Shown piece by piece: positions 1 through 11,550 of a stretch of 64,000 nucleotides of DNA (position 1 is its first letter; every line of letters starts with the position of its first letter). Below the pieces are notes generated by a model. That model worked only from the letters and a program-made list of their open reading frames with translations. It ran no database searches and was not told the origin of the DNA. The position numbers and the translations under genes are program-made. This DNA comes from Mauremys mutica. Taxonomy: Eukaryota; Chordata; Testudines; Geoemydidae. The DNA lies in contig NC_059075.1 of NCBI RefSeq assembly GCF_020497125.1, positions 40,584,003 to 40,648,002 of the forward strand. Direction: 5' to 3'.

Positions 1-1023
1 GGCCGCAAATGCATCCCAAGTCCTCAGGGCAAATTAATCATTAAAAAACGCTTGCTTTTAAACCATGTTTTATATTTACAAAGGTACACTCACCAGAGGT
101 CCCTTCCATGGCTTCATTGTCTGGGATAGTTGCTTGGGAGGGCTGGGAGGGTAATTCCGTCAGGGTGAGAAAAAGCTCCTGGCTGTTGGGGAGAACGGAG
201 TGCTGTGTGCTCTCTACAAGCTCGTCCTCCTCTTCCGCCTCATCTTCCCCATCCGCAGAATCCTCAGCCATGGCTGAGATTACCACCCCCACCTCGGAAT
301 CCACGGACAGGGGTGGGGTAGTGGTGGCGGACCCCCCTAGAATTGCATGCAGCTCAGCATAGAAGCGGCATGTTTTCGGCTCTGCCCCGGACTTTCCGTT
401 TGCTTCTTTGGTTTTCTGGTAGGCTTGTCTGAGCTCCTTAACTTTCACACGGCACTGTACTGAGTCCCTGGTGTGGCCTCTGCATCATGGCCTTGGAAAT
501 TTTTGCAAATGTTTTTTCATTTTGTCTTTTGGAACGGAGTTCTGTTAGCACGGAATCCTCTCCTCATACAGCGATCAGATCCAGTACCTCCCGTGCAGTC
601 CATGCTGGGGCTCTTTTTCGATTCTCAGGAGACTGCATTGTTACCTGATGAGCTCTGCGTGGTCACCTGTGCTGATGATCTCTCCACGCTGGGTGAACAG
701 GAAATGAAATTCAAAAGTTCGCGGGGCTTTTCCTGTCTACCTGGCCAGTGCATCCGACTCCAGATTGCTGTCCAGAGCGGTCAAAATGGTGCACTGTGGG
801 ATAGCTCCCGGAGGCCAATACCGTCGAATTACGGCCACACTAACCCTAATCCAACATGGCAATACCGATTTCAGCGCTACTCCCCTCGTCGGGGAGGAGT
901 ACAGAAATCGTTTTAAAGAGCCCTTTATATCGATATAAAGGGCTTCATTGTGTGGACGGGTGCAGGGTTAAATCGGTTTAACGCTGCTAAATTCACTTTA
1001 AATGCGTAGTGTAGACCAGGCCT
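1..1023 (-). mobile_element. Harbinger-type DNA transposon, 5' end with Myb/SANT-like ORF (cut by window start)
   Basis: Read on the minus strand, the element opens at about 1023 with GGCCTGGTCTACACTACGC, a terminus shared by several short elements here. It runs through a non-coding leader to a Myb/SANT-like reading frame. The 702-1023 part recurs at 49003-49329 at high identity. A perfect 26-bp palindrome centred on TCGA lies at 919-944. The transposase gene, if present, is beyond the window. Assignment to Harbinger rests on the Myb-like ORF and terminus style; no second end is visible. Confidence 0.7.
96..470 (-). pseudogene. Myb/SANT-like DNA-binding ORF of the Harbinger element
   Basis: The minus-strand frame reads RDSVQCRVKVKELRQAYQK then EANGKSGAEPKTCRFYAEL and a long acidic tail (AEDSADGEDEAEEEDELVE). 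This is the C-terminal half of the trihelix/Myb-like protein that accompanies Harbinger transposases and helps their nuclear import. A likely splice donor gtgagt follows EGTSG at about 95. Upstream the frame meets a stop just before GHTRD, so the copy is probably dead or starts in another exon. Confidence 0.65.
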
Positions 1024-3516
1024 CAGTCCCAATCTCTTTCTCAGTGTCCATGTCTAACCCCCCACACACATGCACACACATGCACACACACACACACTTA
1101 AATAAATACATGAATGCAGTGAGGATTAATGGTGACACATTGTCCCTGAGAAATTAAACACCACAGTCAGGAATGGCAGAGTTAAGGTTGATTGCTCTGA
1201 TTGGTGTAAGTACAGAGGGCAGTTTTTGAGCTGAAAGGGGAGTGAGTGAGGCATCCCAGCATAGTGTTACCCTAGCCTCTCTCTTCATTATATTTATAAC
1301 AAAGGTGAGCCCCACAAGTTGGCAAGTGGTGTTAATATGGGACACAGAGCAAACAATGAGAAGAGAGATTTGGATCATGTAGGTAAAATAGGAGGGAAAC
1401 TAGTGCAGACCAAATGTAAAATAATTAGTCAGGGTCACAATAGGAGACAATCTAGCGAATATGAGCTAAAGGTCTGCTCCTGCTGCTATTAGAGTCACTG
1501 GGAGTTTTGCCATTGGTTTTAGTGCAAACAAGATCATGACCTCAACTGAGCTCATTCCAGATCATTCATCAGGAACAGATTTTGGGGGTGACAACTGGGA
1601 AATCATTGATGCTATCAGCCTAGTGCTGCAGTAAAGAAGGCAACTCCCTACCCTCAGTCACAACTCCCTGCTGCTAAACAAGATGCTAAACAGTAATAGC
1701 CCATTAGATCAGTAGCCTTGGCACTGTTCCCATCAGAAGGGGTGGGGCATGTCAGCATCTGATTTCTATTGGTCTTCCTTCCAGAAACTAGGTGATATTG
1801 CTTCAGAATAATCCTGTTCTTACAGCATCCAGTTAAACAGCCTGAAGCTGGGGCTGTGAGGGAGAAAGAACAAGACTTTTGTACCATAATGTCACATGCC
1901 CAAGTGCACTAGGTAATTATGTAACCAAAGCTAAACCATTCTATATTTAGAATAAGCACCTAGTTAGAGTGGTCAGAGCTCTTTTGTGTGAGCCTACGCT
2001 GGGGTACACAAGAAAGAGCTTGGCATAGAATAAAGACGCTATCTTTGATTCCATTTTTCTTTCAACTAGTGAACAAAATAAATCTCAGAGTATCCCAAAT
2101 GGCCAAGAAATAGGAAAAAATCATTTCCTTTGATTTTTGGTAAATATGCATCCCTAGTGTGAATAAAGCAACAAGTATGAGATGTTGAAACACACCCACA
2201 GTGCTCACAGCTTTGCTGCCCCAGAGCCACAGTGGAAAGAGTTGTCAGATTGTTTGAAGAGAGGATGGCAGGGCATTTTGGCCTTCCCTGCAACGAATCA
2301 GCTTTATCCACTTTTCTCTCTCATAAATTCCTTTTGATTAAAGAGATATCTAAAGAAATCTGAAAAGTCTCTCTGGTACCAGCCCTCCCTGGAGTACAGG
2401 GAGAGGAGAGATCAAAACAAACTCACAGAACAGGTGATCCTGTGACCCGGGTGTCCTAGAGGAATAGTCTGAACTCTAAACAGAGAGCATTCTGGGGTAG
2501 ATGATGGCTTTGCAAATAGCACAGTGGGAAGGATTGGATGATTCAGGCGGCCCTTCCTAATGTCTGTGATCTGTCATGATCTGCTGTGGGTGGCTAGTGA
2601 GGTAAATATTGAGCCAGATCCTCTGCTGGTATAAATGATTGTAGCTCTGTTGAAGTCAGTGAAGCTATGCCAATTGACACCAGCTGACGATCTGGCCCCT
2701 CGAGCCCAGGGTTACTAGAAACCTGTTTCAGAAATATTTTCAGACTCTGTTAATTCGGGTCACCAGATAAAATTATATTACAACATCTATAATATTATAG
2801 CATTGCATGGCTGCAAGACTGATGAGTGGACACACCAAGACGGGTAACACGGAACAAGACTATCTGGATATTGTTCCATAGTACAGGTTAACATGCCTTC
2901 AGAGGGCTTTCACTGGGTCAAACCCATGCAAATTGTGGGGCAAAGACACAAAAGGAGATATTAGGTTCATCTGATCCAACTTTAAATAAAAGACTCAAAT
3001 GTGTCATCTTTACACAGCTAATGGAAAGCACATAGCTGTCTGTGTAATGGCAGCCATCCCATCTCCACTGGGATCTTGTCACTACTAGGGCTAGACTACA
3101 TCAATACTGGAGGGTGTACCACCATAGAAAACCTACCTGCTGCATTTGGTAATTCAGTTGGAGCTGATCTTCCCATTGAGTTAGTAGTGACCCAATACCT
3201 GAGAGTGGCACTAGAGCTGCTGTGCTCCTTGAGTTGCTATGTTTTCAATAAGATGTAAAAGCAATCTTGTGGTCTTTGAATAGCCTCTGGCACTTTTCAT
3301 AACAGTCAATGAGTTTGACCCTACGTCCTAGCTAAATTCCAGCTTGGATAATTATGTTCCACCTCCATAAATTCCCTGATAATTTCAATTGGTTAAGGGA
3401 TTCTCCTTCACTTCCTGTTCTAGGCATTATGTTGTAATCTTCATTTGTTACAAGATATTTAATGAGACACTCACATTCTGCATTTGCAAGATGTGAAGAG
3501 TACTGAAGCAGAGACT
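1024..3516. other. Intergenic DNA, no gene seen
   Basis: A CA-rich simple repeat lies at about 1064-1098. A short fragment around 2625-2700 contains the TTGAAGTCAGTG-type sequence also seen near 9590, 17240 and 27200. Nothing else is recognisable; the open frames here are short and without domain character. Confidence 0.5.
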
Positions 3517-3600
3517 AAGGGTACGTCTATACTACCCGCTGGATTGGCGGGTAGTGTTCGATGTATTGGGGCTCAATTATTCACGTCTCGTCTAGGGTGT
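3517..3600 (+). repeat. MITE end fragment
   Basis: AAGGGTACGTCTATACTAC and the following GGCGGGTAGTG resemble the TCTACACT-type ends of the other short elements in this window. No matching second end was found; 3601-3964 shows nothing recognisable. Confidence 0.4.
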
Positions 3601-3964
3601 CTGTAATTTAACAGCTCTGATCTACCCCAAAGGACTCCATACAACTGTTTTGTGAGTCAGAAAGTTGTCTACCAAGGAACAGGTGTATCGCAATCCTGTT
3701 CTGGTGTCTGCACCACAGAAACCACCAGAATAATTGTCCTTTTTTGGCAGCCACGACAAAGCAGCCAGGGACAGTCTACAATAATCGAACAGCCTAGAGA
3801 GGGTTACTTTGGAATATAGGTGAAGCTTGTGGTGCTGCTATTCTATTATGTCAAAAAATCAGATCATGGGCAAGGTGACACTGTGGATTCCACCTTTTAT
3901 CTCAATGGAGGTAGGTTTACATATGTTTCAATTTGCAAGGGAAAACTTATAACTCATGTCTGAC

Positions 3965-4965
3965 TAAAGCATATCTTCCAGCACGGCATCCAGTCTGTAT
4001 TTGAAAATATCACGAGATGCAGAAACTACCACTTCTGTTTGTGGTCTGTTCCAATGATTAGCCACCCTCACGGTTAAAATCGTGTGCCTAATTTCTAATT
4101 TGAATTTGTCTGGCTTTAGCTTCCAGCTATTGGTTCATATTATGCCTTTCACTGCTAGATTAAAGAGCTCTTTAGAACCTGCTATTTTCTCCCGTTGAAG
4201 GTTATTTATATACTGTAAAAAAGTCACCTCTGAATCTTCTTTTTGGTAAACTGAACAGACTGAGCTCTTTAAGTCTCTCACTGTGAGGTGTTTTTTCCAG
4301 CCTTCAAATGATTTTTTGGCTCTTTTTTACACCCTCTTCAATTTTTCAATATCCTTTTTAAAATGTGGCCACCAGAACAATACACAGTGTTCCACTATCA
4401 GTCTCACCAATGCAATATACAGAGGTAAAATCACCCCCCTGTCTACTCACTATTCTCCTCTTTATACATCAAGAACCACCTTATCCCTTTTTACCACAGC
4501 TTTGCACGGGAGCTCATGTTGAGCTGCTTGTCCTCTACGACTCCTTACATTATTTTCAGAGTTGCTGCTTTCCCCCATTCTGTAGGTATGGCCTGCATTC
4601 CTTGTTCCTAGATGTATAACTTTGCATTTGGCTGTATTAAAGTGCCTTTTGTTTAAATGGGTCCAGCTTACTATGTGAGCTAGATCATTCTGTATCATTG
4701 CCTGTACTCATCAGTATTTACCACTCTGACAATCTTTCTGTCATCTGAAAATGTTATCAGCAGTGATTTTACATTTACTTCCAGATCATTGATTAAAATG
4801 TTGAACTGCATCAGGCGTAGAACTGATCCCTGCAGGACCCCAGTAGAAATACCCACATTTGATGAAGGTTGCCCTTTAACAACTATTTTCTGAAATCTTT
4901 CAGTTAGTCAGTCCTTAATCCATCTCATGTTTACTTTATTGATATTGTGCTGATTTTTTAAATCA
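3965..4965 (-). mobile_element. Old CR1-type LINE fragment
   Basis: On the minus strand the sequence follows the 3' half of a CR1 LINE. In degraded form it includes the region coding for DLAHIVSWTHLNKRHFNTAK and KVIHLGTRNAG, equivalent to [16 protein letters not shown] of younger copies at 45.6 and 56.3 kb. Many stops and frameshifts show an old insertion. Confidence 0.65.
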
Positions 4966-5442
4966 GAATGTCATGGGGAGCCCAGGACCAAAATAACAGG
5001 AGGTGCAGCAGGTCTGGTTTGAACTACATGGTAGAACTCGGTGGAGGGAGAAGCCCAGGATTGGAATTGTAGCAGGCTGAAGACCATGTTAAAGGTGCAT
5101 CTTCAGTGCAATATAGGCTTGAGAAAACATGCACAGCCCTTGCTTGCCATATGCTCAGTTCCTGTGAGTTAGTACCTCGTAGTAAATATTAACCCTTTTT
5201 TCTTGTATATTAAATTAATTTGCATATTAACTACTCCCCCCCACAGAATCTTTTACAATATTAGCAAAGAGTGTGTCTAAGGCCCAGATGTTGGTTCTTA
5301 ACCTACGAATGACCTGTACTTAGGAACTTCATGTGATCTAGTACTGGACTGTATTTCCTTATTGCTGGTGCCTCCAAGTCTGTGGGAATAGGGATGTATA
5401 GGGAAAAGACCCTTCCAGCTGCTAAATAGTGTCTATAGAAAT

Positions 5443-6342
5443 CAGGACTGTCAATTAATCACAGTTAACTCACGCGATTAACTAAAAAAAATTAACCATG
5501 ATTAATCGCACTGTTAAACAATAGAATACCAATTGAAATGTGTTAAATATTTTGGATGTTTTTCTACATTTTCAAATATATTGATTTCTATTACAACGTA
5601 GAATACAAAGTGTACAGTGCTCACTTTATATTATTATTTTTATTACAAATATTTGCAACTGTAAAAATGATAAACAAAATAGTATTTTTCAATTCACCTC
5701 ATACAAGTACTGTAGTGCAATCTCTTTATTTTGAAAGTGTAATTTACAAATGTAGATTTTTTTTTGTTACATAACTTACTCAAAAACAAAACAATGTAAA
5801 ACTTTAGAGTAGGGGTAGGCAACCTATGGCATGGGTGCCTAAGGCGGCATGCGAGCTGATTTTCAGTGGCACTCACACTGCCCGGGTCCTGGCCACAGGT
5901 CCGGGGGGGGCTCTGCATTTTAATTTAGTTTTAAATGAAGTTTCTTAAACATTTTAAAAACCCTATTTACTTTACATACAACAATAGTTTAGTTATATAT
6001 TATAGACTTATAGAAAAAGACCTTCTAAAAACGTTAAAATGTTTTACTGGCACGCAAAACCTTAAATTAGAGTGAATAAATGAAGACTCGGCACACCACT
6101 TCTGAAAGGTTGCCGACCCCTGCTTTAGAGCCTACAAATCCACACAGTCCTACTTCTTGTGCAGATATTTGTAATAAAATATAAATATAAAGTGAGCACT
6201 GTACACTTTGTATTCTATTGTAATTGAAATCAATATATTTGGAAATGTAGAAAAAAAATCTAAAAATATTTACATAGATAGTATTCTATTATTAACAGCA
6301 CAATTAGTTGTGATTAATGTTTTTAATTGCTTGACAGACCTA
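5443..6342. mobile_element. AT-rich DNA transposon with long inverted repeats, interrupted by a hAT MITE
   Basis: The ends are CAGGACTGTCAATTAATC and its near complement before 6342. The flanks atagaaat (5435-5442) and atagaaac (6343-6350) agree at 7 of 8 bases, as for a hAT-type target duplication. Arms of over 100 bp (about 5528-5655 and 6160-6290) can pair. A second element (5810-6122) is inserted in the middle. Confidence 0.7.
5810..6122 (+). mobile_element. hAT MITE, 313 bp, with perfect 8-bp duplication
   Basis: The ends TAGGGGTAGGCAACC and GGTTGCCGACCCCTG are inverted repeats. CTTTAGAG flanks both sides (5802-5809 and 6123-6130). It is homologous to 53351-53661 (inverted) and to both ends of 44652-47268. 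Confidence 0.9.
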
Positions 6343-7018
6343 ATAGAAACATGGTATAAACAAGACTAGGTAATTGGTAAAGGGTTCCTATGATTTAATT
6401 ACATTCTATGATTGATAAGAGGTACTTGTTATTGCAGAAGTTTTCTGTAATGGGTGAAATAAGGATCTATTGAAAGATGTTTTTAACTCAGTAAGAACTG
6501 ACAGTTTTCACAGCTGTCAATAATAATGACCGAATTAGAATTACTTTTAGCTTATCAATCATGTAACCTAAAGATTCCAAGAAATTCCATAAGTAATTAG
6601 GAAAAACTAAAATGTCAAATCAGAACACACAGTAAAATTAATCATGGGAAAACAATTTTCCCTCCAAAAAGGAGTTTCCTTTGTCTCACCCCCATAAAAG
6701 GAAAAGGGTTGAAAAGTTATGTTGGGAATGAACACTGTCGGCACTCCACCAGGTACTGAAGAAGGGACCAATGTGCCTTCTCTTCACTATTTACAGGGGG
6801 TGGTAAAATACGCTTTCCTTCTGTATAGTGCTCTGCTAATCTCTGATTGTTAATCTTTCATTAAATAATTCCATTTGAGCCCATTATGAGAATCTTGAAT
6901 CGTTATTAACTTCAATCATGCAACACCAATTAACTGGGTTGCTGCTTATACCCAGAAAGCTATAATAAACACCTACTAACAAAAGTGGCTTATTGTCTGC
7001 AAAGAGGAAAGATTGATC

Positions 7019-7260
7019 AGGGCTTCCCTACACTTGAAATGCTACTGCACCTCTGTAGTGTGTCAATTTAGACACTACCTACACCAACAGGAGTGGTTCT
7101 CCTGTTGACAAAGGATGATAATTCACCTCCCCCAAAAGTTGGTAGCTAGGTGAACAGAAGAATTCTTCCATTGACCTAACACTGTCTACACTGGGGGTTA
7201 GGTTAGCTTAACTATTTCACTCAGGGTGTCAACCTAATTTTTTAGTGTAGACCAGGCCTC
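7019..7260. repeat. MITE with TCTACACT-type ends
   Basis: It starts AGGGCTTCCCTACACTTG and ends AGTGTAGACCAGGCCTCAG, an imperfect inverted repeat. About 240 bp, non-coding, of the same general kind as those at 24474 and 47366. Confidence 0.6.
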
Positions 7261-7410
7261 AGCTGCAAAAGGAATAAGCAGGGAGAGCAAGGAAACCAGT
7301 GGAGCATTTCCCAAGTATTCAAGTTGAGGCAGATTGCTCAGCTCCAATTTTACATAACAGTTTTAGCTTTCATACAAACTGTATCTCAAAACACTTGACA
7401 AAGTTGCATA

Positions 7411-8437
7411 CACCTCTACCCCGATATAACGTGGGTTAGCATACAACGCGGTAAAGCTCTGACATGCTGCTCTGAGCAGCGTGTTAATGGTGCTGGGCCA
7501 GGCCGGGGCTGAGGGGTTTGATAAGGGGTAGAGAGTATCGGGGGCGGTCAGGGGCTCCCTCTCCCAGGATCTAGGGGGCAGGAGCTGTGGGATGGCACTT
7601 TTGGGGGGGCCCGCAGTCCCAGAGTGGTCTGGGGGATTAGCAGGGTGCCGGGAGCAGCCTACTCTGCTTCCCTCACCCTGGCTCCAGCCGTGTCACTTGG
7701 GGGTGGGGGCTTGGGGGAAGGGATTCCCCTGCACTCACCAGCAGCAGTGGAAGCGGAGCAGCCCAGCCCCAGCCCGCTCCACTCCGCCAGCTCCCAGACG
7801 CAGCGCTCCGCTTCCCGCCGCAGGTGAGTATGGGGGGCTTCCTTTCCCTAACCTCCCTGCACTCACCTGTGGCGGGAAGCGGAGCACCGCAGCTGGGAGG
7901 TGGCAGAGTGGAGCAGGCTGGGACCACGTCTCTCTGCTTCCTGTCGCCGGTGAGTGCGGAGGGTGTGCTTTCCCCAACCTCCCCACACTCACCAGCATTG
8001 GGAAGCAGAGCAGGCCAGCCCCAGCCCACTCCACTCTGCCAGTTCCCAGCCGTGACGCTCTGCTTCCCACCGCAGGTGAGTGCAGGGGGACATCCTTTCC
8101 CCACCTCCCCGCACTCACCGATGGCGGGAAGCGGAGTGCTGCGGCTGGTAGCTGACGGAGTAAAGTGGACTGGGGCCGGGCTGCTCCGCTTCCTGCCGCT
8201 GCTGGTGAGTGCCTGTCAGGGGGCGGGGGCAGGGGGGTGGATAGGGGTCGGAGCAGTCAGGGGACAGGGGAGTTGGGTAGGGGGTGGGGTTCTGGGGGTG
8301 ATTAGGGATGTGGGGTCTCTGGAGGGGGTGGTCAGGGAACAAGGAGGGGCAAAGCAAGTTTGATATAATGTGGTCTCACCCATAACGTGGTGAGTTTTTT
8401 TGTCTCTGGAGGACTGCGTTATATCGGGGTAGAGGTA
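7411..8437. mobile_element. Non-autonomous Tc1/mariner-like element with internal minisatellite
   Basis: Terminal inverted repeats CACCTCTACCCCGATATAAC and GTTATATCGGGGTAGAGGT enclose 1027 bp. TA flanks both ends (7409-7410, 8438-8439), as for Tc1/mariner insertions. There is no transposase; the middle is a GC-rich tandem array (7729-8215). Confidence 0.75.
7729..8215. repeat. Tandem array of about 125-bp hairpin units
   Basis: The phrase CTGCACTCACC recurs with small changes at about 7732, 7858, 7982 and 8108, a period of 124-126 bp. Within a unit, CTCAC followed by GGCGGGAAGCGGAG is answered by CTCCGCTTCCCGCCGCAGGT, so each unit can fold. This explains the long open frames on both strands. 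Confidence 0.8.
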
Positions 8438-8570
8438 TAATCTACTTACCACACATCATTAAATAATATATCAAAGCACAGGGAGAAGATGAGAGCCAGA
8501 AGCAAGGGAGAAAAAGTAGTTTTTTTCAACTGAGTTGTGTAAGAGGGTTTGGAGAGACAGAGAGACATAG

Positions 8571-9278
8571 GCCTTGGCTACACTTGTGAGTTACAGCGCA
8601 ATAAAGCAGCCCTGGGCACCCTAGCTCACTCCCCGTCCACACTGGCAAGGCACGTAGAGCACTCTGACTCTGCAGCCACAGCGCTGCTGGTACTCCACCT
8701 CGGCGAGTGGAATAACATTTGCTGCGCTCCCGCTGGAGCACTGCGTTGCCAGTGTGAACAACGTGTTGCATTACTGCACTATGATCAGCCTCTGGAAATG
8801 TCCCATAATCTCCTTAAGTCAAGTGGCCACTCTTGTCATTGTTGTGAAATTGCTGCAGGAATGTGGAAATGCCCTTTTAAATCTCCATTTTGGAGAAGCT
8901 GGCTGCTTATCAGCTCCAAGGAAAAGTGAGACAGTAAGAGAGAGATGGGGAGGGGAGGGGGGTCTGAACTTACAAGACAGCATGCTGACACACTTTCAGC
9001 ACCCCAAAACCCCACTCTCTCCCCCCACATACACACAACACACTCCTTGTCACTCTCCACACCCCACCCCGATTTGAAATGCACGTTGCAGTCACTTGAA
9101 TGCTGGGATAGCTGCCCATAATGCACCGCTCCCAATGCCGCTGCAAGTGCCGCAAATGTGGCAACGCCAGTGCGCTTGAAGCTGTCAGTGTGGACAGATT
9201 GCAGCGCTTTCCCTATTGCACTCTATGAAGGCGGGTTTAACTCACAGCGCTCTACATCTGTAAGTGTAGCCATGCCCA
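8571..9278. repeat. Non-autonomous DNA transposon, about 700 bp
   Basis: The left end GGCCTTGGCTACACTTGTG and the right end AAGTGTAGCCATGCCC are inverted repeats. The inside repeats variants of GCAGCGCTCTA and GTGCACCGCTC but has no coding frame with domain character. Confidence 0.65.
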
Positions 9279-10493
9279 CAAGAAGCTGCCTGTTTCAAAT
9301 GGCAGGAGCTACAAAGGAGAAAGTTCTTGAACCTGCAGTGGCAATATTATGTGAACCAACAAATATATGCTTGTTGCTAGAGGACTGAAGGAAGCAGGGA
9401 GGGGAGAAGAGACAGATGAGGACTGAGAAGATGATTTCCTGTTAACTCTTGATAAACTATATGTGTAAAAGTTTTGTATCTTTGGCTGAAGGCTCGTGAT
9501 GGAGAAGGAGAGAACACCTGTCATATACATGTATCTGGTGAATTGTAATTCTGCTAAGAGAGATTGAGCCTGAGGCAAAGATCCCACTGAAGTCAACAGG
9601 AATTTTGCCAGAACAAAGACTTGAGGACTGCCCTATCCTTCCCCTCACCCCACAAATGCACCATCCAGTGGAAGTTTAGAAGGTAAATTTGGGTTGCAGT
9701 TCTCTCATCTGTTTCCCTAATCCATTTGTCTATCTAATCAGAAGCTGTAAACCACCTGTCACAGGAGCATTGGGAAGAATCCTACATTTGTTAATTTCTG
9801 GTAATTTCTATCCCTTTCCTCTACTCTGTATCTGTTTTGTCTACTACATTGTAAACTCTTCAGGGCAGGACCACCTACTACTCTGTGTTTGTACAGTTCT
9901 CTGTTGATCCCTAGGCACTAGCATAATAGCAATTACTACATTCAATTTCTTATTTTTATTTTATATAAGGTCAGAGTCTGCTACCCTTACTCACATTACA
10001 TAGTGCCCCACTCCATGATGAGTTCCATTTAGTCCAGTCGACATTTCACAGGCTAGCAGAGCTCAGTGGAGAATTTTTTCCTCAATATCATTTTCTTTGG
10101 CTTCTTTTTGTCTTTAATTTAAAAAAGCTACTTTAGTGGTATTTGAACACATGCCCACCACACAAATTCAGCCCAGTAGCTCACACTTAATGTAATATAT
10201 GAGTTACTTTCTTTAAATCTAGTTAAGGATATTTTACCTGTGACAGAGTTTCATAAAAATGCTTATAATATTTACCACTTTTTTCATCATCATCTTAACC
10301 AGCCTACCTACCTATTTCTAATGCAGCAAGCTATGGTTCCTAGGCACTATATACCAGAATTAGTAGAAGTTTCATTGCAATCACACTTGTATTATATTTT
10401 TCTGTCACTCCCTAGAACAATTTTATTTTAGATAATTAGTGTTAACTTGCTGGGCTCAGCAGCCATCTTTGTGGAAGGCAGGTCTGAGAAAAG
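9279..10493. other. Intergenic DNA with one repeat fragment
   Basis: 9815-9930 (CATTGTAAACTCTTCAGGGC, then TTGTACAGTTCTCTGTTGAT) resembles 61565-61650, so both are copies of one dispersed element, possibly an L2- or SINE-type tail. The remainder shows nothing recognisable. Confidence 0.45.
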
Positions 10494-10615
10494 TAGGGTG
10501 ACCAGATGTCCTGATTTTATAGACACAGTCCTAATTTTGTGGGTTTTTTCTTATATCGGCTCCTATTACTCCCCACCCCGTCCCAATTTTTCACACTTGC
10601 TGTCTGGTCACCCTA
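10494..10615. repeat. 122-bp MITE with perfect 8-bp duplication, copy 1
   Basis: The ends are TAGGGTGACCAGATGTCC and CTGGTCACCCTA. GAGAAAAG is duplicated exactly at 10486-10493 and 10616-10623. A second copy lies at 63335-63459. The 8-bp duplication places it with the hAT superfamily. Confidence 0.85.
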
Positions 10616-11177
10616 GAGAAAAGATGCAAATATGTTATTGAGCTCCCTTCCTTCCACTTTAAGCAATTTTCCTGGGATTATCCAGGTTTTGTTGGATTTG
10701 TGACATTCTTCTGGCAGCAGTGGTTTGGAAATGCCAGCAATATCCGAGGGTGGGTGCGGGGACTGTTGTTTTGCTTCATCGTACTGACTCTTTTTTGACT
10801 CTTTAGTCGCAAGTTAACAATATCGCATCATGACACTAGTGTTATGTCATCAGAGTGCAACACACCACATCCTGACGCAAGATCACCATGTGGTGACTGA
10901 GTATGGGCATGGAGCTTCACCCCCTGAACAAGGAAGAAAGCTCTGGCATTTGTCCAATTGGATCAGACAGCCCAAGGGAAAACTCCCCAACTGTGCTACA
11001 TAAGAGTGTTTGCACAGCGCCTGTAAGCATGAAAAGTCAGCAATTCCCATCGCAGCTTCAGTAGCTATGAGCATCCGCATGAAAAGGGTGGGGGTCAGTT
11101 TCCTAATCAGTGCTCAGACTTCTTTGGAACACAGAAAGCTCCCAGCCCTGCAAGACACTATGGCTTGGAGAAGAGAG
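10616..11177. other. Distal SNW1 upstream DNA
   Basis: No repeat or gene is recognised. It is followed at 11178 by the first ZNF143-type motif. Confidence 0.4.
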
Positions 11178-11550
11178 ACTACAACTCCCTCAAGTGTTCA
11201 ACCTGCGCATATGCATTAGAAACATGTATGCAGCATCTGAAGAAGTGAGGTTTTTTTACCCACGAAAGCTTATGCCCAAATACATCTGTTAGTCTTTAAG
11301 GTGCCACCGGACTCCTCGTTGTTCATCAAGTCTAGAGGCAGGCTTGTGAGGAAGACTACAACTCCCAGAAGACATTTCGTCATACGTCTGCGTAGTGTAG
11401 CATGTGACCTTCCCGCTGAGAAAAGATATGAGAGAGAGACTACAACTCCCAGATGCTTTTGCTGTCTGCGCTTGCGCACTTGCGATCTCCCTCCCTCCCT
11501 GCGGCCACTGGCCAGGGCCCCCGAGGCCCGATCCGAGCGAGAAGAGGAAG
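11178..11550 (+). promoter_or_regulatory. SNW1 promoter with three ZNF143-type motifs
   Basis: ACTACAACTCCC occurs three times in the same orientation, at 11178, 11355 and 11439. The last two extend into CAG as in the ZNF143/THAP11 (SBS) consensus, and the third continues GATGC. A TGCGCTTGCGCA at 11467-11478 is one base off the NRF1 palindrome. The start codon sits in AAGATGGCG. No TATA box is apparent, and the GC-rich CpG stretch runs from about 11460 into intron 1 (about 12050), as for a housekeeping promoter. The transcription start was not located. Confidence 0.7.
11231..11323 (+). repeat. Penelope-like terminal fragment in the SNW1 promoter
   Basis: The text from gcatctgaagaagtgagg through cccacgaaagcttatgc and ctgttagtctttaaggtgcc matches the terminal sequence of the Penelope-like copies at 33088-33260 and 34351-34500. 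It lies between the first and second ZNF143-type motifs. About 93 bp; no flanking duplication recognised. Confidence 0.75.

Noticed and set aside
7592..8363. Open frames on both strands with repeated PALTCGGKRS-like peptides
   Set aside because: They come from the 125-bp hairpin minisatellite in a mariner-like element, not from a protein gene.
1..11177. A neighbouring gene upstream of SNW1 (ADCK1 in the human order)
   Set aside because: No exon with kinase-like or other conserved protein text was found; it is probably outside the window.
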